Assembly (NCBI GenBank): GCA_002878375.1
Contig: NIRF01000003.1
Span: 1 to 64,000, forward strand
Direction: 5' to 3'
Length of the DNA: 64,000 nucleotides
Source of the DNA: Dictyoglomus sp. NZ13-RE01
Lineage (GTDB): Bacteria > Dictyoglomota > Dictyoglomia > Dictyoglomales > Dictyoglomaceae
The notes under the pieces were generated by a model. That model did not search any database. It worked only from the letters and a program-made list of their open reading frames with translations, and was not told the DNA's origin. Made by a program: the position numbers and the translations under genes. Each line of letters starts with the position of its first letter. The stretch's first letter is position 1. Positions 11,267-22,075 of this stretch are shown here, piece after piece.

Positions 11267-12430
11267 ATGTGGAATGTTATCATAGCCGGACTTGGAAGTT
11301 TCTTCACCGATATAAGTACTGAAATGTTTTACCCCTTAATATCTTTTTATCTGTCCGCATTAGGTGCTGGACCTGCTATTTTAGGATTAATTGAAGGGAT
11401 AGCAGAAAGTCTTGCTTCTCTATTAAAGGTATACTCAGGATATATTTCTGACAAAATAAAGAAAAGAAAGCCTCTTGCTATTTTAGGCTATTCCTTTTCT
11501 TTCATCGGGAAAATTTTTCTTTACGTCGCCCAAAATTGGGTCTGGATCTTTACAGGCAGATTTATCGATAGGTTTGGAAAAGGAATAAGAACAGCCCCAA
11601 GAGATGCCCTAATTGCTGAATCCTCAAAAGAGAAAGAAAGAGGAAAATCTTTTGGTCTTCACAGAGCTATGGACACTTTAGGAGCAACCTTAGGAGTATT
11701 AATTGCCATACTTATAATAAAAAATTTCTCCTTTTCTGAGACATTAGATCTTAAAAACTATATTCCTATATTTAAAAAGGTAATCTTATATAGTCTAATT
11801 CCAGCCTTTTTAGGAGTAGCAGTTTTATTTCTTCTAAAAGAGACAGGCAAAGTATCATCATCAAATAAAAATGCACCTCGTTTTGAATGGAAAAGGCTTG
11901 ATCGTAAACTGAAATCCTTCTTAATTTTTTCTTTTCTTTTCACCCTTGGAAATTCCTCCAATCAATTCCTACTTTTAAGGACAAGAGATTTAGGAGGAGA
12001 TTTAATCCAAGTTTTAACTTTATATCTATTTTATAACATTATTTATGCGCTATTTTCCTATCCTGCAGGATACCTTTCTGATAAAATCGGAAGAAAGAGG
12101 CTATTAATTTTTGGGTACTTATTTTATGGTTTAGTTTATTTAGGTTTTGCTGTTGCAAAAAGTGTTAATACTTTATGGGGACTATTCTTTCTTTACGGAT
12201 TATACATAGCATTCACTGAAGGCGTTGAGAAGGCTTTAATCTCTGATTTGGCATCCCCTGATATTAGAGCAACCACCATTGGATTACATGCAACCTTAGT
12301 AGGCGTAGGACTTTTCCCAGCATCACTGATTGCAGGTTTGCTATGGTCTTACTTAGGGGCTTCTGCTCCTTTTTATTTTGGAGGTATACTTGGAATCTTA
12401 GCCTCAATTGGTTTGGCTATTATATTGTAA
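11267..12430 (+). CDS. Major facilitator superfamily transporter
   Basis: 387 residues with about 12 hydrophobic segments. The MFS loop signatures occur twice: SGYISDKIKKRKP (about 57-69) with GRFIDRFGKGIRTAPRDALI, and AGYLSDKIGRKRL in the second half. This RxAPRDALIA type is common in a group of MFS proteins of unknown substrate, often related to efflux. AAAGGAGG lies 9-10 bases before the ATG, and a TATAAT at 11216-11221 could be its -10. It stands alone on its strand and ends against the convergent KaiC-associated pair at a shared hairpin. Confidence 0.85.
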   Translation: MWNVIIAGLGSFFTDISTEMFYPLISFYLSALGAGPAILGLIEGIAESLASLLKVYSGYISDKIKKRKPLAILGYSFSFIGKIFLYVAQNWVWIFTGRFIDRFGKGIRTAPRDALIAESSKEKERGKSFGLHRAMDTLGATLGVLIAILIIKNFSFSETLDLKNYIPIFKKVILYSLIPAFLGVAVLFLLKETGKVSSSNKNAPRFEWKRLDRKLKSFLIFSFLFTLGNSSNQFLLLRTRDLGGDLIQVLTLYLFYNIIYALFSYPAGYLSDKIGRKRLLIFGYLFYGLVYLGFAVAKSVNTLWGLFFLYGLYIAFTEGVEKALISDLASPDIRATTIGLHATLVGVGLFPASLIAGLLWSYLGASAPFYFGGILGILASIGLAIIL

Positions 12431-12439
12431 TTAAAGATA

Positions 12440-12463
12440 GGGGGATACTAAAGAGTATCCCCC
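12440..12463. terminator. Hairpin between convergent genes
   Basis: GGGGGATACT, loop AAAG, AGTATCCCCC is a perfect 10-bp stem between the MFS gene and the convergent KaiC-associated gene, whose stop codon lies inside it. There is no strong T run on either side; the minus strand has only ATCTTTAATT. It probably ends both transcripts. Confidence 0.6.
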
Positions 12464-12822
12464 ATCTCCTTCTTTATCTCCTCATAAGCTAATTTAGCTA
12501 AGGCTCCAGCCACATGGGTTTCTATCTTTTCATTCTCCGAAAACCCTTCACTTAGTCGCTTCTTTACAGCTTCAACATCTGCTCTTAACATGTTCCTAAC
12601 ACTTTGCTTACCAATTCCCAAAAAACTTGCAATTTCATCAGAAGTCTTCTTCTCTTCCTCATGTAGTACAATCGCATAAGAAGCAGAAAGAAGAGATGGA
12701 ACCCATGTCAAATTTCTAAGCTCAATTAACTTTCTTGGACCGCCTGCTATCTCTAACGTCTTCAAAAAGACTTTCATAGCAAGTTCGTCAATATTAACCT
12801 TCTTAGGTGATATTTCTCTCAT
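12448..12822 (-). CDS. Small regulator found beside KaiC-domain proteins
   Basis: 124 residues. The central KTSDEIASFLGIGKQSVRNM segment (about 59-79) is a helix-turn-helix. The protein matches from memory the near-KaiC regulatory domain family (TIGR03879 type), which accompanies KaiC-domain proteins of the AF_0795 type. Its ATG overlaps the end of the KaiC-like gene by 4 bases (ATGA), so the two are translationally coupled and probably act together. Target and signal are unknown. Confidence 0.75.
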   Translation of the reverse strand: MREISPKKVNIDELAMKVFLKTLEIAGGPRKLIELRNLTWVPSLLSASYAIVLHEEEKKTSDEIASFLGIGKQSVRNMLRADVEAVKKRLSEGFSENEKIETHVAGALAKLAYEEIKKEMGDTL

Positions 12823-13736
12823 TCTTCCGTCACCTCGACTTTACTACCACTTGATAATTTACTCAAAGGAGGTCCTATTTTAACAAGTCCAGTCTCTGAT
12901 ATTTCCATGATGCGAGTTGACGTATCATGTCCGCACAATCTACATCCATCAATCCTAAATAAGCGTACAATTTCACCTATTGGCTTCTTGAATATGCTCT
13001 CCTCATACTTTTTAGTTATAACATACTTAGTAAGAACTATAGAACAATCTACGATATGGGAGACTGCATATCCTCCTGCTGCTTCAGCAGATAGTTCCTC
13101 ATGTCCCGATCTCTTTTGAGAAACAAAAATAGCAGTTTGGTGCCACTTTTTCATCAGATTAAAAAATCTTCTTACAACCCCTCTTGCCAACATCTCCTTT
13201 TCTTCAAAAAACCCAGTTATTGAGTCTATAACTGTGCATTTTATATTATAATCTTTAATTGCTGAAATTATAGTTTTTTGTAAAGTTAAAAAACTTTCCC
13301 TTAATTCAGAATTAGTACTTGCATCAATTATAAATATCTTGTCTTCAATATTTTCATAATTTATACCCATTGCTTTAGCTCTTTCTCTTAAAGATAAGGC
13401 AATAAAAGGTGCTGGAGACTCAACAGTAATAAACAAGACAGAATTTCCTAAGGATGCCTGCTTAACGGTAAATTGCTCAACCATCAAGCTTTTACCTGTA
13501 TCAGAAATGCCTGTAAGGTTAATAACAGAATAAGCTGGATATCCTTTTAAACTTTCCTTATGAGGCTTTCCATTGACAATTCTTGTTGTAAAAAATAAAT
13601 CATCGAGCCCTTCAACCCCTGTTGGAATGCCATATAATTTAATAGTTTTCTTCTCTAAATCTTTTAACGAAACTATAAATTTCTCTTTAACATCCTCTAA
13701 CTTTTCTTCTGATAATTCTTCCATATTACTCTCCAT
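12819..13736 (-). CDS. KaiC-domain ATPase, thermophile-restricted family
   Basis: 305 residues, RecA/KaiC fold. Walker A is GISDTGKS (about 76-83), Walker B KCTVIDSITGFF (about 165-176), and an SQKRSGHEELSAEAAGG segment follows. Near the C-terminus CRLCGHDTSTR could bind a metal. The layout fits the AF_0795-type KaiC proteins (TIGR03878 as remembered), described as occurring only in thermophiles. It is not a clock protein; a role in signal-dependent regulation with the coupled small regulator is an inference. GGAGGTGAG lies 8 bases before the ATG at 13736. Confidence 0.8.
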   Translation of the reverse strand: MESNMEELSEEKLEDVKEKFIVSLKDLEKKTIKLYGIPTGVEGLDDLFFTTRIVNGKPHKESLKGYPAYSVINLTGISDTGKSLMVEQFTVKQASLGNSVLFITVESPAPFIALSLRERAKAMGINYENIEDKIFIIDASTNSELRESFLTLQKTIISAIKDYNIKCTVIDSITGFFEEKEMLARGVVRRFFNLMKKWHQTAIFVSQKRSGHEELSAEAAGGYAVSHIVDCSIVLTKYVITKKYEESIFKKPIGEIVRLFRIDGCRLCGHDTSTRIMEISETGLVKIGPPLSKLSSGSKVEVTEE

Positions 13737-13786
13737 TTATCTCACCTCCCCAATTAAATTATATCATAAACTATTTTACTTTTTTC

Positions 13787-13795
13787 TGTTATAAT
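13787..13795 (+). promoter_or_regulatory. Extended -10 promoter of rel with very short leader
   Basis: TGTTATAAT (13787-13795) is a perfect extended -10 element with no clear -35. The expected transcription start is about 13802, leaving roughly 9 bases before the rel ATG, and no Shine-Dalgarno lies between. The same TGTTATAAT occurs before the HEPN gene at 33238 and the DUF433 gene at 57168. Confidence 0.6.
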
Positions 13796-13810
13796 ATTAA
13801 ACAAAAAAAT

Positions 13811-16024
13811 ATGGCAGTTGAAAAATTGATAAATATAGAAGAAGAGTTATTTAGGGAGTTAATAAATAAAATCTCAGATACTAACAAGTATTCAATAGAA
13901 AACTTGGAGAAAGCCTTCCGTTTTGCCCAAAAAGCCCATGCTGGTCAATTTAGAAAATCTGGAGATCCATACATAATTCACCCTTTAGAAGTAGCCAAAA
14001 TTCTCATAGATTTAGGAATGGATGAAAATAGTGTTATAGCTGGTTTGCTTCATGATGTTCTTGAAGATACAGACGTAACTCCAGAAACGATTGAAAAAGA
14101 ATTTAACAGTGATGTTTTATCATTAGTAGAATCTGTAACCAAATTAGAAAAATTAAATTTCTACCCTAAAGAATTTCCCGCAGATTTCTATAGAGCTAAA
14201 AATATTAAAAAAATGTTCTTATCAATAGCAAATGATGTAAGGGTAGTTATTATAAAGCTTGCAGACAGACTACATAATATGCGTACTCTTGAGTTTCATG
14301 ATCCTGAAAAGCAAAAAAGAATAGCCAAAGAAACATTAGAAATATATGCTCCCCTTGCTCACAGATTAGGAGTTTGGGAAATAAAATGGCAATTGGAGGA
14401 TTTGGCTTTTAAATTCTTAGAGCCTGAAAAATATAGAGAAATTGCACGAAAAGTTACTGAAACAAGAAAAGAAAGAGAAGAATCAGTACAAAAAGCTATT
14501 GAAAAAATCAAAAAAGCTTTAGAAGAAGCAAATATTAAAGCGGAGGTTACAGGCAGAGCTAAACACTTATACAGTATATATCAAAAAATGGAGAAGAAAA
14601 ATATTGATATTGAAGAGATGTATGATCTCCTTGGCATAAGAATTATTGTTAATGAAGTAAAAGAATGCTATGAAGTTTTAGGAATAGTGCATAATATATG
14701 GGTACCAATTCCTGGAAGATTTAAAGATTATATCGCAAATAAGAAAAGCAATAATTATCAATCCCTACATACCACTGTTATTGGTGAAAATGGTAAACCA
14801 TTAGAAATTCAGATCAGGACATGGGAGATGCATAGAATTGCAGAATATGGAGTTGCTGCTCACTGGAGATATAAAGAAGATATGAAACAAATTGATTATT
14901 TTGAACTCAAATTGTCATGGCTAAGACAAATATTAGAATGGCAAAAAGATCTCCCATCGGATGTATTTGTTGAGTTAGTAAAGAACGATTTATTTGGAAA
15001 AGAAATCTATGTATTTACTCCAAAAGGAGAGATTATTTCTTTACCTCAAGGATCTACTCCTATAGATTTTGCATATGCCATCCATACAGAAATAGGACAT
15101 AGATGTAAGCAAGCAAAAGTAAATGGTAAGATTGTACCGCTTGATTATGTTTTACAAAATGGAGATATAGTAGAAATAATAACCAGTAAAGAGGAAGGAA
15201 AACCAAGTAGAGATTGGTTAAATATTGTAAAAACATCCCAAGCCAAAACCAAAATAAAACAATATTTTAAAAAATTATTAAGAGAAGAAAGAATTGAAGA
15301 GGGGAAGAAAGCTCTTGAAGAGGAACTAAAAAGAAATGAAGATTGGGTTAAGAAGCTATTAAATAAGAAAGAAAATATATCTTTAAATGAATTATTAGAA
15401 AGCGAATATTTAAAAAACATTTTACAGGAATTAGGTTTTAAAGAAAAAGATGTATCATCGTTCCTTGCTGCAGTAGGATCAGGGGAAATAACTCCTCAAA
15501 AAATCTTTGATAGACTAAGAAGAGAATATCAAGAGGAAAGAACTATAATCATACCCCCAAAAACACCTTCCAAAATCTTAGATATAAATGTAGATGGTTT
15601 AGATAATCTTATGATTAGATTAGCAGAATGCTGTAAACCAATTCCAGGGGATAAAGTATTGGGTTATATTAGCAAAGGAAAAGGCATTGTTATTCACCGA
15701 GAGGACTGCCCCAATATTAAAAATTTGAGGAAAAAATTCCCCGAAAGAATTGTAGAAGTATCAATGGAAAGAACCTTAAGGGGTCCTTTTAAGGTAGGAT
15801 TAGAAATAGATGCCATAGATAGAGTAGGTTTACTAAGAGATATAACGGATAAAATATCACAAGCCAAAATAAATATAATAGATTTATCTACAAAAGTAAA
15901 AGATGGGATAGCCCATATAAAAGTTGTAGTTGAGATTGACAACGACACAATTTTCAAATATCTTATGGAAGAAATATCCCAACTAAGTGACATAATAAAT
16001 GTCAGAAGAATGGTAAAAATATAA
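13811..16024 (+). CDS. rel: Bifunctional (p)ppGpp synthetase/hydrolase (Rel/SpoT)
   Basis: Stringent-response enzyme, 737 residues. Domains in order: HD hydrolase (HDVLEDT near residue 82), synthetase with [21 protein letters not shown]-type core, TGS ([26 protein letters not shown]), and a C-terminal ACT domain. The RFKD motif is the form found in bifunctional Rel/SpoT enzymes, not the acidic version of synthesis-only RelA, and the HD motif is intact, so both activities are expected. It overlaps dtd by one base. No ribosome binding site precedes the ATG. Confidence 0.95.
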   Translation: MAVEKLINIEEELFRELINKISDTNKYSIENLEKAFRFAQKAHAGQFRKSGDPYIIHPLEVAKILIDLGMDENSVIAGLLHDVLEDTDVTPETIEKEFNSDVLSLVESVTKLEKLNFYPKEFPADFYRAKNIKKMFLSIANDVRVVIIKLADRLHNMRTLEFHDPEKQKRIAKETLEIYAPLAHRLGVWEIKWQLEDLAFKFLEPEKYREIARKVTETRKEREESVQKAIEKIKKALEEANIKAEVTGRAKHLYSIYQKMEKKNIDIEEMYDLLGIRIIVNEVKECYEVLGIVHNIWVPIPGRFKDYIANKKSNNYQSLHTTVIGENGKPLEIQIRTWEMHRIAEYGVAAHWRYKEDMKQIDYFELKLSWLRQILEWQKDLPSDVFVELVKNDLFGKEIYVFTPKGEIISLPQGSTPIDFAYAIHTEIGHRCKQAKVNGKIVPLDYVLQNGDIVEIITSKEEGKPSRDWLNIVKTSQAKTKIKQYFKKLLREERIEEGKKALEEELKRNEDWVKKLLNKKENISLNELLESEYLKNILQELGFKEKDVSSFLAAVGSGEITPQKIFDRLRREYQEERTIIIPPKTPSKILDINVDGLDNLMIRLAECCKPIPGDKVLGYISKGKGIVIHREDCPNIKNLRKKFPERIVEVSMERTLRGPFKVGLEIDAIDRVGLLRDITDKISQAKINIIDLSTKVKDGIAHIKVVVEIDNDTIFKYLMEEISQLSDIINVRRMVKI

Positions 16025-16491
16025 TGAGATGCGTAATTCAGAGAGTAAATTATGCTAAGGTATATGTTGATGGAAAACTTATAAGTAAAATAGATAAAGG
16101 TCTCCTAATATTGTTAGGTATTGGGAACGATGATAAAGAAGACGATGTCTATTTATTAGCAGAGAAGATAAGAAATCTAAGAATTTTTGATGATGAGAAC
16201 CACCTTATGAATCTATCCCTTCAAGATATAAATGGAGAGATAATGGTGGTGTCACAATTTACACTTTATGGAGATTGTAGAAAAGGAAGAAGACCAAGCT
16301 TTTCCTCAGCTGCACCACCTGAAAGAGCAAAAGATCTATACGAAAAATTTATAAATTATCTTTCTGAAAAGGGAGAGAGAGTAAAAACTGGAATTTTTCA
16401 AGCTTATATGAATGTTGAATTATCAAATGATGGTCCTGTTACTTTAATTATTGATTCTGAAGATCTAAAAAGACCAAGGAGGCAGAAATGA
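16024..16491 (+). CDS. dtd: D-aminoacyl-tRNA deacylase
   Basis: Hydrolyses D-amino acids from mischarged tRNA. 155 residues with the two signatures of the family: [17 protein letters not shown] (residues 77-93) and NDGPVT (about 136-141), which carries the Gly-cisPro region. The ATG overlaps the rel stop by one base, and its own end overlaps hisS by 4 bases. The rel-dtd-hisS-aspS order is common in Gram-positive bacteria. Confidence 0.95.
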   Translation: MRCVIQRVNYAKVYVDGKLISKIDKGLLILLGIGNDDKEDDVYLLAEKIRNLRIFDDENHLMNLSLQDINGEIMVVSQFTLYGDCRKGRRPSFSSAAPPERAKDLYEKFINYLSEKGERVKTGIFQAYMNVELSNDGPVTLIIDSEDLKRPRRQK

Positions 16492-17741
16492 AAAATCTTG
16501 GACTACCAAGGGGAGTTCAAGATATACTCCCTCAAGAATCAAGACTTTGGCAATATATTGAGAACTTAGCCAGGAATTTATTTGAAAGCTATAATTTTCA
16601 AGAGATAAGAACACCCATATTTGAATTTACAGAATTGTTTATTAAAGGAACAGGAGAAACAACAGATATTGTAACAAAAGAGATGTATACATTCTATGAT
16701 AAAAAGGGCAGATCGCTGACACTAAGACCAGAAGGAACACCAGGTGTTGTAAGAGCATATTTAATGCAAAAGGTATATGCCCAAAATATACCTTGGAAAG
16801 TATATTATATTGGACCTATGTTTAGATATGAAAGACCACAAGCAGGAAGATATAGACAATTCCACCAATTAGGAGTTGAGGTTTTAGGTATTGCAGATCC
16901 TATAGCAGATTTTGAAGTTATAAATGTGGCTGTAGAGTTCTTGCAAAAACTAAATCTTCCTAACGTTGAGGTTGAGTTAAACTCCTTAGGATGTGATAAA
17001 TGTCGACCAAACTATAGAAAGGCTCTTATTAACTACTTTACAAAATACAAAGATATGCTCTCAGATGTGGATAGAGAAAGACTTGAAAAAAATCCACTAA
17101 GATTATTAGATTCAAAGGAAGAGTATATGGAGAGTTTAAAAGAAAATGCTCCATCCTCCTTGGATTATCTTTGTGATGATTGTATAAATCATTTTGATAA
17201 AGTAAAAAATTATTTAAGAATTGCCAATATTAATTTTAAATTAAATCCCAAATTAGTAAGAGGATTAGATTACTATACCAAAACTGTATTTGAAATAACA
17301 ACTAATCTTTTAGGATCACAAAATGCCATTGTTGGGGGTGGAAGATACGATAATTTAGTAGAAACTTATGGGGGACCATCTATTCCAGGTCTTGGATTTG
17401 CATTAGGTATGGAGAGATTAATTTTATTATTATCAAAATCAAACTACCAAATAAAAAATGAAAAACCTCTTATTTACTTTGCAATAGTAGACGAAAACTT
17501 TATTAATTCCCTTATAGAGCTATCAAAAAACTTGAAAAACGAATTCAGAATTGAATTAGGTATACCTTCTCTCTCTTTAAAAAATCAGTTAAAAATGGCG
17601 GATAAGTTGGGTGCAAGAATAGTTGTTTTTATTGATGATCAGATTAAGAATGGTAAGTTAAAGATAAAAGATCTTTTGTCTGGCGAAGAAAAACTTATAA
17701 ATTATAATGGCATAATTAAAGAGATAAAAGATATGTTATAA
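16488..17741 (+). CDS. hisS: Histidyl-tRNA synthetase
   Basis: Class II synthetase, 417 residues. Motif 2 region ([21 protein letters not shown]), the histidine-specific [13 protein letters not shown] loop (about residues 258-270) and motif 3 ([15 protein letters not shown]) are present, followed by the anticodon-binding domain. In the catalytic loop, YYT-K-TVFE has Lys where many enzymes have Gly. AAGGAGGC lies within the dtd end ahead of the ATG. Confidence 0.96.
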   Translation: MKNLGLPRGVQDILPQESRLWQYIENLARNLFESYNFQEIRTPIFEFTELFIKGTGETTDIVTKEMYTFYDKKGRSLTLRPEGTPGVVRAYLMQKVYAQNIPWKVYYIGPMFRYERPQAGRYRQFHQLGVEVLGIADPIADFEVINVAVEFLQKLNLPNVEVELNSLGCDKCRPNYRKALINYFTKYKDMLSDVDRERLEKNPLRLLDSKEEYMESLKENAPSSLDYLCDDCINHFDKVKNYLRIANINFKLNPKLVRGLDYYTKTVFEITTNLLGSQNAIVGGGRYDNLVETYGGPSIPGLGFALGMERLILLLSKSNYQIKNEKPLIYFAIVDENFINSLIELSKNLKNEFRIELGIPSLSLKNQLKMADKLGARIVVFIDDQIKNGKLKIKDLLSGEEKLINYNGIIKEIKDML

Positions 17742-17772
17742 TTACAAAGATTTTTCAAAAGAAGGGTGGGAA

Positions 17773-19533
17773 ATGGACTTGAAAAGAACTAATTATTGCG
17801 GTGAGATTAACTTATCATATGTAGGAAAGAAAGTTTATCTTTCAGGTTGGGTACATAGGATAAGACATCATGGAGGCATAATTTTCATTGATTTAAGAGA
17901 TAGAAGTGGAATTGTACAGCTTGTAGTAGATCCTTCTATCTCAAAAGAAACTTATGATATTGCGGATAACTTAGGCTTAGAGTGGGTTATTAGTATAGAA
18001 GGGGTCGTTAAAGAAAGACCGGAAGGGATGAAAAACCCAAAAATCAAGACTGGTGATATTGAGGTAGAAGTTTACAAAATAGAAGTAGAAAACCCTTCTA
18101 AACCTCTACCTTTTAACCTTTGGGATAACAAAGAAATTGATGAAAACATTAGGCTAAAATACAGATATTTAGATCTAAGAAGAGAAAAGATGTATAGAAA
18201 CTTTGCCATAAGACATAAGTTATTTTTGGAGATCAGAAAGTTTTTAGATAGCAAAGGATTTATAGAGGTTGAAACTCCCAATCTAATAGTTAGTACTCCG
18301 GAAGGGGCAAGAGATTTTATAATACCGAGTAGACTTCAGCCAGGAAAGTTTTATGCACTCCCACAATCTCCTCAATTGTTCAAACAACTATTAATGGTTG
18401 CTGGTTTTGATAAATATTTTCAGATTGCTCGCTGTTTTAGAGATGAAGATTTAAGAGCGGATAGACAGCCTGAATTTACACAACTTGATTTAGAAATGTC
18501 ATTCGTTGAAAAAGAAGATATTTTTAATCTTATAGAAGAGTTATTCTCTAATGTGCTCTATAATGTTTTAAATATAAAAATAGAGACGCCATTCCCTAAA
18601 ATAACCTATAAAGAAGCAATGGAAAAATATGGGAGTGACAAACCAGATTTAAGATACGATCTAACCATTTCAGATCTCACAGAAATCTTTAAAGATGTTA
18701 AGCTAAACTTTATACAAGATACTCTTGCAAAAAATGGGAAAATTAGAGGAATCATTCTAAAGAATATCAAGCCTTCTCGTAAAGAATGGGAGATATTAGA
18801 AGAAAAAGCTAAAAGCTATGGAGCTAATGGAATCATATGGCTTACTTATCAAGAAGACATTCGCTCCTCTATAAACAAGTATATAGATGAGGAGTTCAAA
18901 TACAAAATTAAAGAGCTATTACCCTCTCAAGAGGGAGGATCTATAATTGCTATTGCAGGAGAAGATGAAGAAATATTGAAAATCTTAGGAAGAATCAGAT
19001 TAGATATTTGTGATATGTTTAATATCCCTCCTAAAGAGGGCTTACATTTCCTCTGGGTTGTGGACTTTCCTCTTTTCGAATTAGAAAAGGAAACAGGAAG
19101 GATTACAGCAGAACACCATCCCTTTACATCACCTAAAGCAGAGGATTTAGAATTATTGGATAAAGATCCATTAAAAGTGAGAGCGGAATGCTATGATCTT
19201 GTTTTAAATGGAGTAGAGCTTGGAAGTGGAAGCATTAGAATCCATAAAAGGGATATTCAAGAAAAAATATTTAGAATTTTACAACTTTCTAAAGAAGATA
19301 TAGAAAAAAGATTTGGATTTCTATTAGAAGCCTTTGAGTATGGAGCACCACCTCACGGAGGGATTGCCTTAGGTTTAGACAGAATTGTTGCAATATTAAC
19401 CAATTCCACTTCCTTAAGAGATGTGATAGCTTTTCCAAAAACCCAGAGTGGTACATGCCCACTAACAGGAGCACCATCAGAAGTTGATGAACAACAACTA
19501 AAAGAAGTTCATATTTGTATAATACCTGAATGA
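17773..19533 (+). CDS. aspS: Aspartyl-tRNA synthetase
   Basis: Class IIb synthetase, 586 residues, bacterial type with the GAD insert. N-terminal OB-fold (GWVHRIRHHGGIIFIDLRD), catalytic motif 2 (FQIARCFRDEDLRADRQPEFTQ) and motif 3 (GIALGLDRIVAIL) are seen. The C-terminal ...GAPSEVDEQQLKEVHI is typical. Whether it charges tRNA-Asn as well cannot be decided from this window. GGGTGGGAA precedes the ATG; 31 bases separate it from hisS. Confidence 0.96.
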   Translation: MDLKRTNYCGEINLSYVGKKVYLSGWVHRIRHHGGIIFIDLRDRSGIVQLVVDPSISKETYDIADNLGLEWVISIEGVVKERPEGMKNPKIKTGDIEVEVYKIEVENPSKPLPFNLWDNKEIDENIRLKYRYLDLRREKMYRNFAIRHKLFLEIRKFLDSKGFIEVETPNLIVSTPEGARDFIIPSRLQPGKFYALPQSPQLFKQLLMVAGFDKYFQIARCFRDEDLRADRQPEFTQLDLEMSFVEKEDIFNLIEELFSNVLYNVLNIKIETPFPKITYKEAMEKYGSDKPDLRYDLTISDLTEIFKDVKLNFIQDTLAKNGKIRGIILKNIKPSRKEWEILEEKAKSYGANGIIWLTYQEDIRSSINKYIDEEFKYKIKELLPSQEGGSIIAIAGEDEEILKILGRIRLDICDMFNIPPKEGLHFLWVVDFPLFELEKETGRITAEHHPFTSPKAEDLELLDKDPLKVRAECYDLVLNGVELGSGSIRIHKRDIQEKIFRILQLSKEDIEKRFGFLLEAFEYGAPPHGGIALGLDRIVAILTNSTSLRDVIAFPKTQSGTCPLTGAPSEVDEQQLKEVHICIIPE

Positions 19534-19548
19534 AAAAGGAGAGTTTCA

Positions 19549-20781
19549 ATGGAGGAGTTAAATAAATTAGCTATAGACTTACATAAGAAATTCTGTGGCA
19601 AATTAGAGATCAAAAGTAAGGTTCCACTAAAAGATAAAAAAGATCTATCTTTAGCTTATACTCCTGGAGTTGCAGAGGTTTGCAAAAAAATTTACGAAGA
19701 TCCAAATAATGTTTACGATTTAACAATTAAATCAAACTCAGTTGCAGTTGTAAGTGATGGATCTGCAGTATTAGGTTTAGGGAACATTGGTCCTCTTTCT
19801 GCAATTCCAGTTATGGAAGGAAAGGCAATATTATTTAAAAAATTTGCAGGTATAGATGCTTTCCCTATTTGTCTCAATACCCAAGATCCAGAAAAAATTA
19901 TAGAAACTATATATTTACTATCTCCTGTTTTCGGTGGAATAAACTTAGAAGATATTTCCGCACCAAGGTGCTTTTATATTGAAAGAGAACTAAAAAAGTT
20001 ATTAGATATTCCTGTTTTCCATGATGATCAGCATGGGACAGCAATAGTCACTTTAGCAGGATTACTAAATGCTTTAAAAATTAGAGGTTCAAGAATAGAT
20101 GAAATTGGTATAGTAATAATAGGAGCTGGAGCAGCAGGGCTTGCTATAGCGGACATGCTTCTTCATATGGGAGCAAAAGAGGTCAAAATTGTAGATAAAC
20201 ATGGCATAATTTATCCTGGCAGAAAAGAAGGGATGAATGAAGAAAAAGAAAAGTTTGCTTTAAAAACAAATCCTGAAGGCATATCTGGAGATTTAGAAAA
20301 GGCGTTAGAAGGAAAAGATGTACTCATTGGAGTCTCCCAAGGAAATTTAGTAACAAGAGAAATGATTCGAAAAATGAATAAAAATCCAATAATTTTTGCT
20401 ATGGCAAATCCAATTCCTGAAATAATGCCAGAAGAGGCTAAAAAAGAGGGAGTAAAGATTATTGGTACCGGAAGATCTGATTATCCAAATCAAATAAATA
20501 ATCTTCTTGCTTTTCCAGGAGTATTCCGTGGTGCTTTGTTAGTAAGAGCAAGAGATATAAACTTAGAGATGAAAATCTCCGCTTCCTTTGCTATTTCAGA
20601 ATTAATAGAAAATCCTACAGAAGATTATTTCATCCCATCTCCATTAGATAAGAGAGTTGTCCCTGCTGTAGCCTTAAGAGTTGCAGAAACTGCCATAAAA
20701 ACTGGGGTTGCAAGAATAAATAAATCCAGGGACGAACTTAAAAAAGAGATAGAAAGATATGTGGGAGGTGAATATGAATAA
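19549..20781 (+). CDS. NAD(P)-dependent malic enzyme
   Basis: Oxidative decarboxylation of malate to pyruvate. 410 residues, the short bacterial form. Signatures: AYTPGVAEVCKKI (about 37-49), SDGSAVLGLGNIGPLSA (about 69-85), metal-binding PVFHDDQHGTAIVT (about 152-165), and a Rossmann loop IIGAGAAGLAIADML. No phosphotransacetylase extension is present. Shine-Dalgarno AAAAAGGAGAG precedes the ATG. It sits in the same run as aspS and purA, though no functional link is evident. Confidence 0.93.
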   Translation: MEELNKLAIDLHKKFCGKLEIKSKVPLKDKKDLSLAYTPGVAEVCKKIYEDPNNVYDLTIKSNSVAVVSDGSAVLGLGNIGPLSAIPVMEGKAILFKKFAGIDAFPICLNTQDPEKIIETIYLLSPVFGGINLEDISAPRCFYIERELKKLLDIPVFHDDQHGTAIVTLAGLLNALKIRGSRIDEIGIVIIGAGAAGLAIADMLLHMGAKEVKIVDKHGIIYPGRKEGMNEEKEKFALKTNPEGISGDLEKALEGKDVLIGVSQGNLVTREMIRKMNKNPIIFAMANPIPEIMPEEAKKEGVKIIGTGRSDYPNQINNLLAFPGVFRGALLVRARDINLEMKISASFAISELIENPTEDYFIPSPLDKRVVPAVALRVAETAIKTGVARINKSRDELKKEIERYVGGEYE

Positions 20782-22075
20782 ATACAAAACCTTGGTAATT
20801 GTAGGAGCTCAATGGGGAGATGAAGGTAAAGGCAAAATAATAGACTATATTGCCCAGAAGGCGGATATGGTAGTTCGATTTAATGGAGGAAATAATGCAG
20901 GTCATACTGTAGTTGTTAACGGTAAAACCTTCAAATTTAGACTTCTTCCCTCTGGGATTATTTCAGAAAGTACAGTAAATGTTATTGCTAATGGAGTAGT
21001 AATAAACCTAAATGCACTGCTGGAAGAGATTAAAGAGGTAGAAAAATTGGGGGTTAAGATTAACAAGCTATATCTAAGTAGTCAAGCCACTTTAATACTG
21101 CCATATCATATTGAAATGGATAAATTTATTGAGGAGAAAAGAGGCAGTAAAAAGATTGGTACTACAGCAAGAGGAATTGGCCCAGCTTACACAGATAAGG
21201 TTTCTCGAGAGGCAATATTCTTAGGAGATATCTTAGATAAAAATGTTTTTGCTGAAAAATTAAGAGATATTTACTCCCTTAAAAAGCAGATTCTATCCTC
21301 AGAATTTCCCTTTCCTCCTTTAGAGGAAGTACTATCCTCACAATTTTCTACTTTTGAAGAGATTTCAAAAAGAAATATAAGTGTAACGGATACATCATTA
21401 TTGATTAATCAATATATTGACAATGGGTACAAAGTATTATTTGAGGGAGCACAAGGCACTTTACTTGATGTAAACTTTGGGACCTATCCTTATGTCACCT
21501 CATCAAATACTATTTCAGGAAGTGTTTGCGTAGGAGCTGGAGTAAGTCCTACAAAAATTAATAAGATTATAGGAGTTGTAAAGGCATATACATCAAGAGT
21601 TGGAGAAGGACCCTTTCCAAGCGAAATCTTCGGAGAGTTAGCGGATTATATTAGGGAAAAAGGTAGAGAATTTGGCACAGTTACAAGAAGACCAAGGAGG
21701 ATAGGATGGCTTGACATACCTGCCTTAAAATACGCAAATAGAATAAACTCTTTCACAGATATAGCGCTGACTAAGATTGATGTGCTAACTGGTTTAAAAG
21801 AGATAAAAATTGCAAAGGAATATAAATATAAAGGCAAAATAATAACAGAATTTCCAACAACTATGCATGAACTTAGTGCTTGTGAGCCTGTTTTAGAAAC
21901 CTTACCAGGCTGGAACGATTCTTTTTCAAAAATAAAAAGCAGAGAAGAAATTTCCCAAAATGCTGAAAATTACATAAAATATATTGAAAATGAGTTAAAA
22001 GTTCCTGTAACAATAATAGGTACAGGAGAGGAAAGGGACCAAATTATTATAACGAGAGACCCATGGGAAATGTAA
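20774..22075 (+). CDS. purA: Adenylosuccinate synthetase
   Basis: Converts IMP to adenylosuccinate using GTP. It has VVGAQWGDEGKGKIID at the N-terminus, NGGNNAGHTVV, the catalytic-loop region GTTARGIGPAYTDK, and VTRRPRRIGWLD near the 3' end. The frame is open to an ATG at 20759, but GGGAGGTG lies between it and the ATG at 20774, so the latter is chosen (433 residues, a normal length). The coding region overlaps the malic enzyme end by 8 bases. Confidence 0.95.
   Translation: MNKYKTLVIVGAQWGDEGKGKIIDYIAQKADMVVRFNGGNNAGHTVVVNGKTFKFRLLPSGIISESTVNVIANGVVINLNALLEEIKEVEKLGVKINKLYLSSQATLILPYHIEMDKFIEEKRGSKKIGTTARGIGPAYTDKVSREAIFLGDILDKNVFAEKLRDIYSLKKQILSSEFPFPPLEEVLSSQFSTFEEISKRNISVTDTSLLINQYIDNGYKVLFEGAQGTLLDVNFGTYPYVTSSNTISGSVCVGAGVSPTKINKIIGVVKAYTSRVGEGPFPSEIFGELADYIREKGREFGTVTRRPRRIGWLDIPALKYANRINSFTDIALTKIDVLTGLKEIKIAKEYKYKGKIITEFPTTMHELSACEPVLETLPGWNDSFSKIKSREEISQNAENYIKYIENELKVPVTIIGTGEERDQIIITRDPWEM

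Noticed and set aside
17742-17772. T-box or other leader ahead of aspS
   Set aside because: Only 31 bases separate hisS and aspS; there is no room for a T-box and no hairpin was seen.
20759-20773. Earlier ATG for purA
   Set aside because: The ribosome binding site GGGAGGTG lies between this ATG and the one at 20774, and the extra residues are not part of the family.
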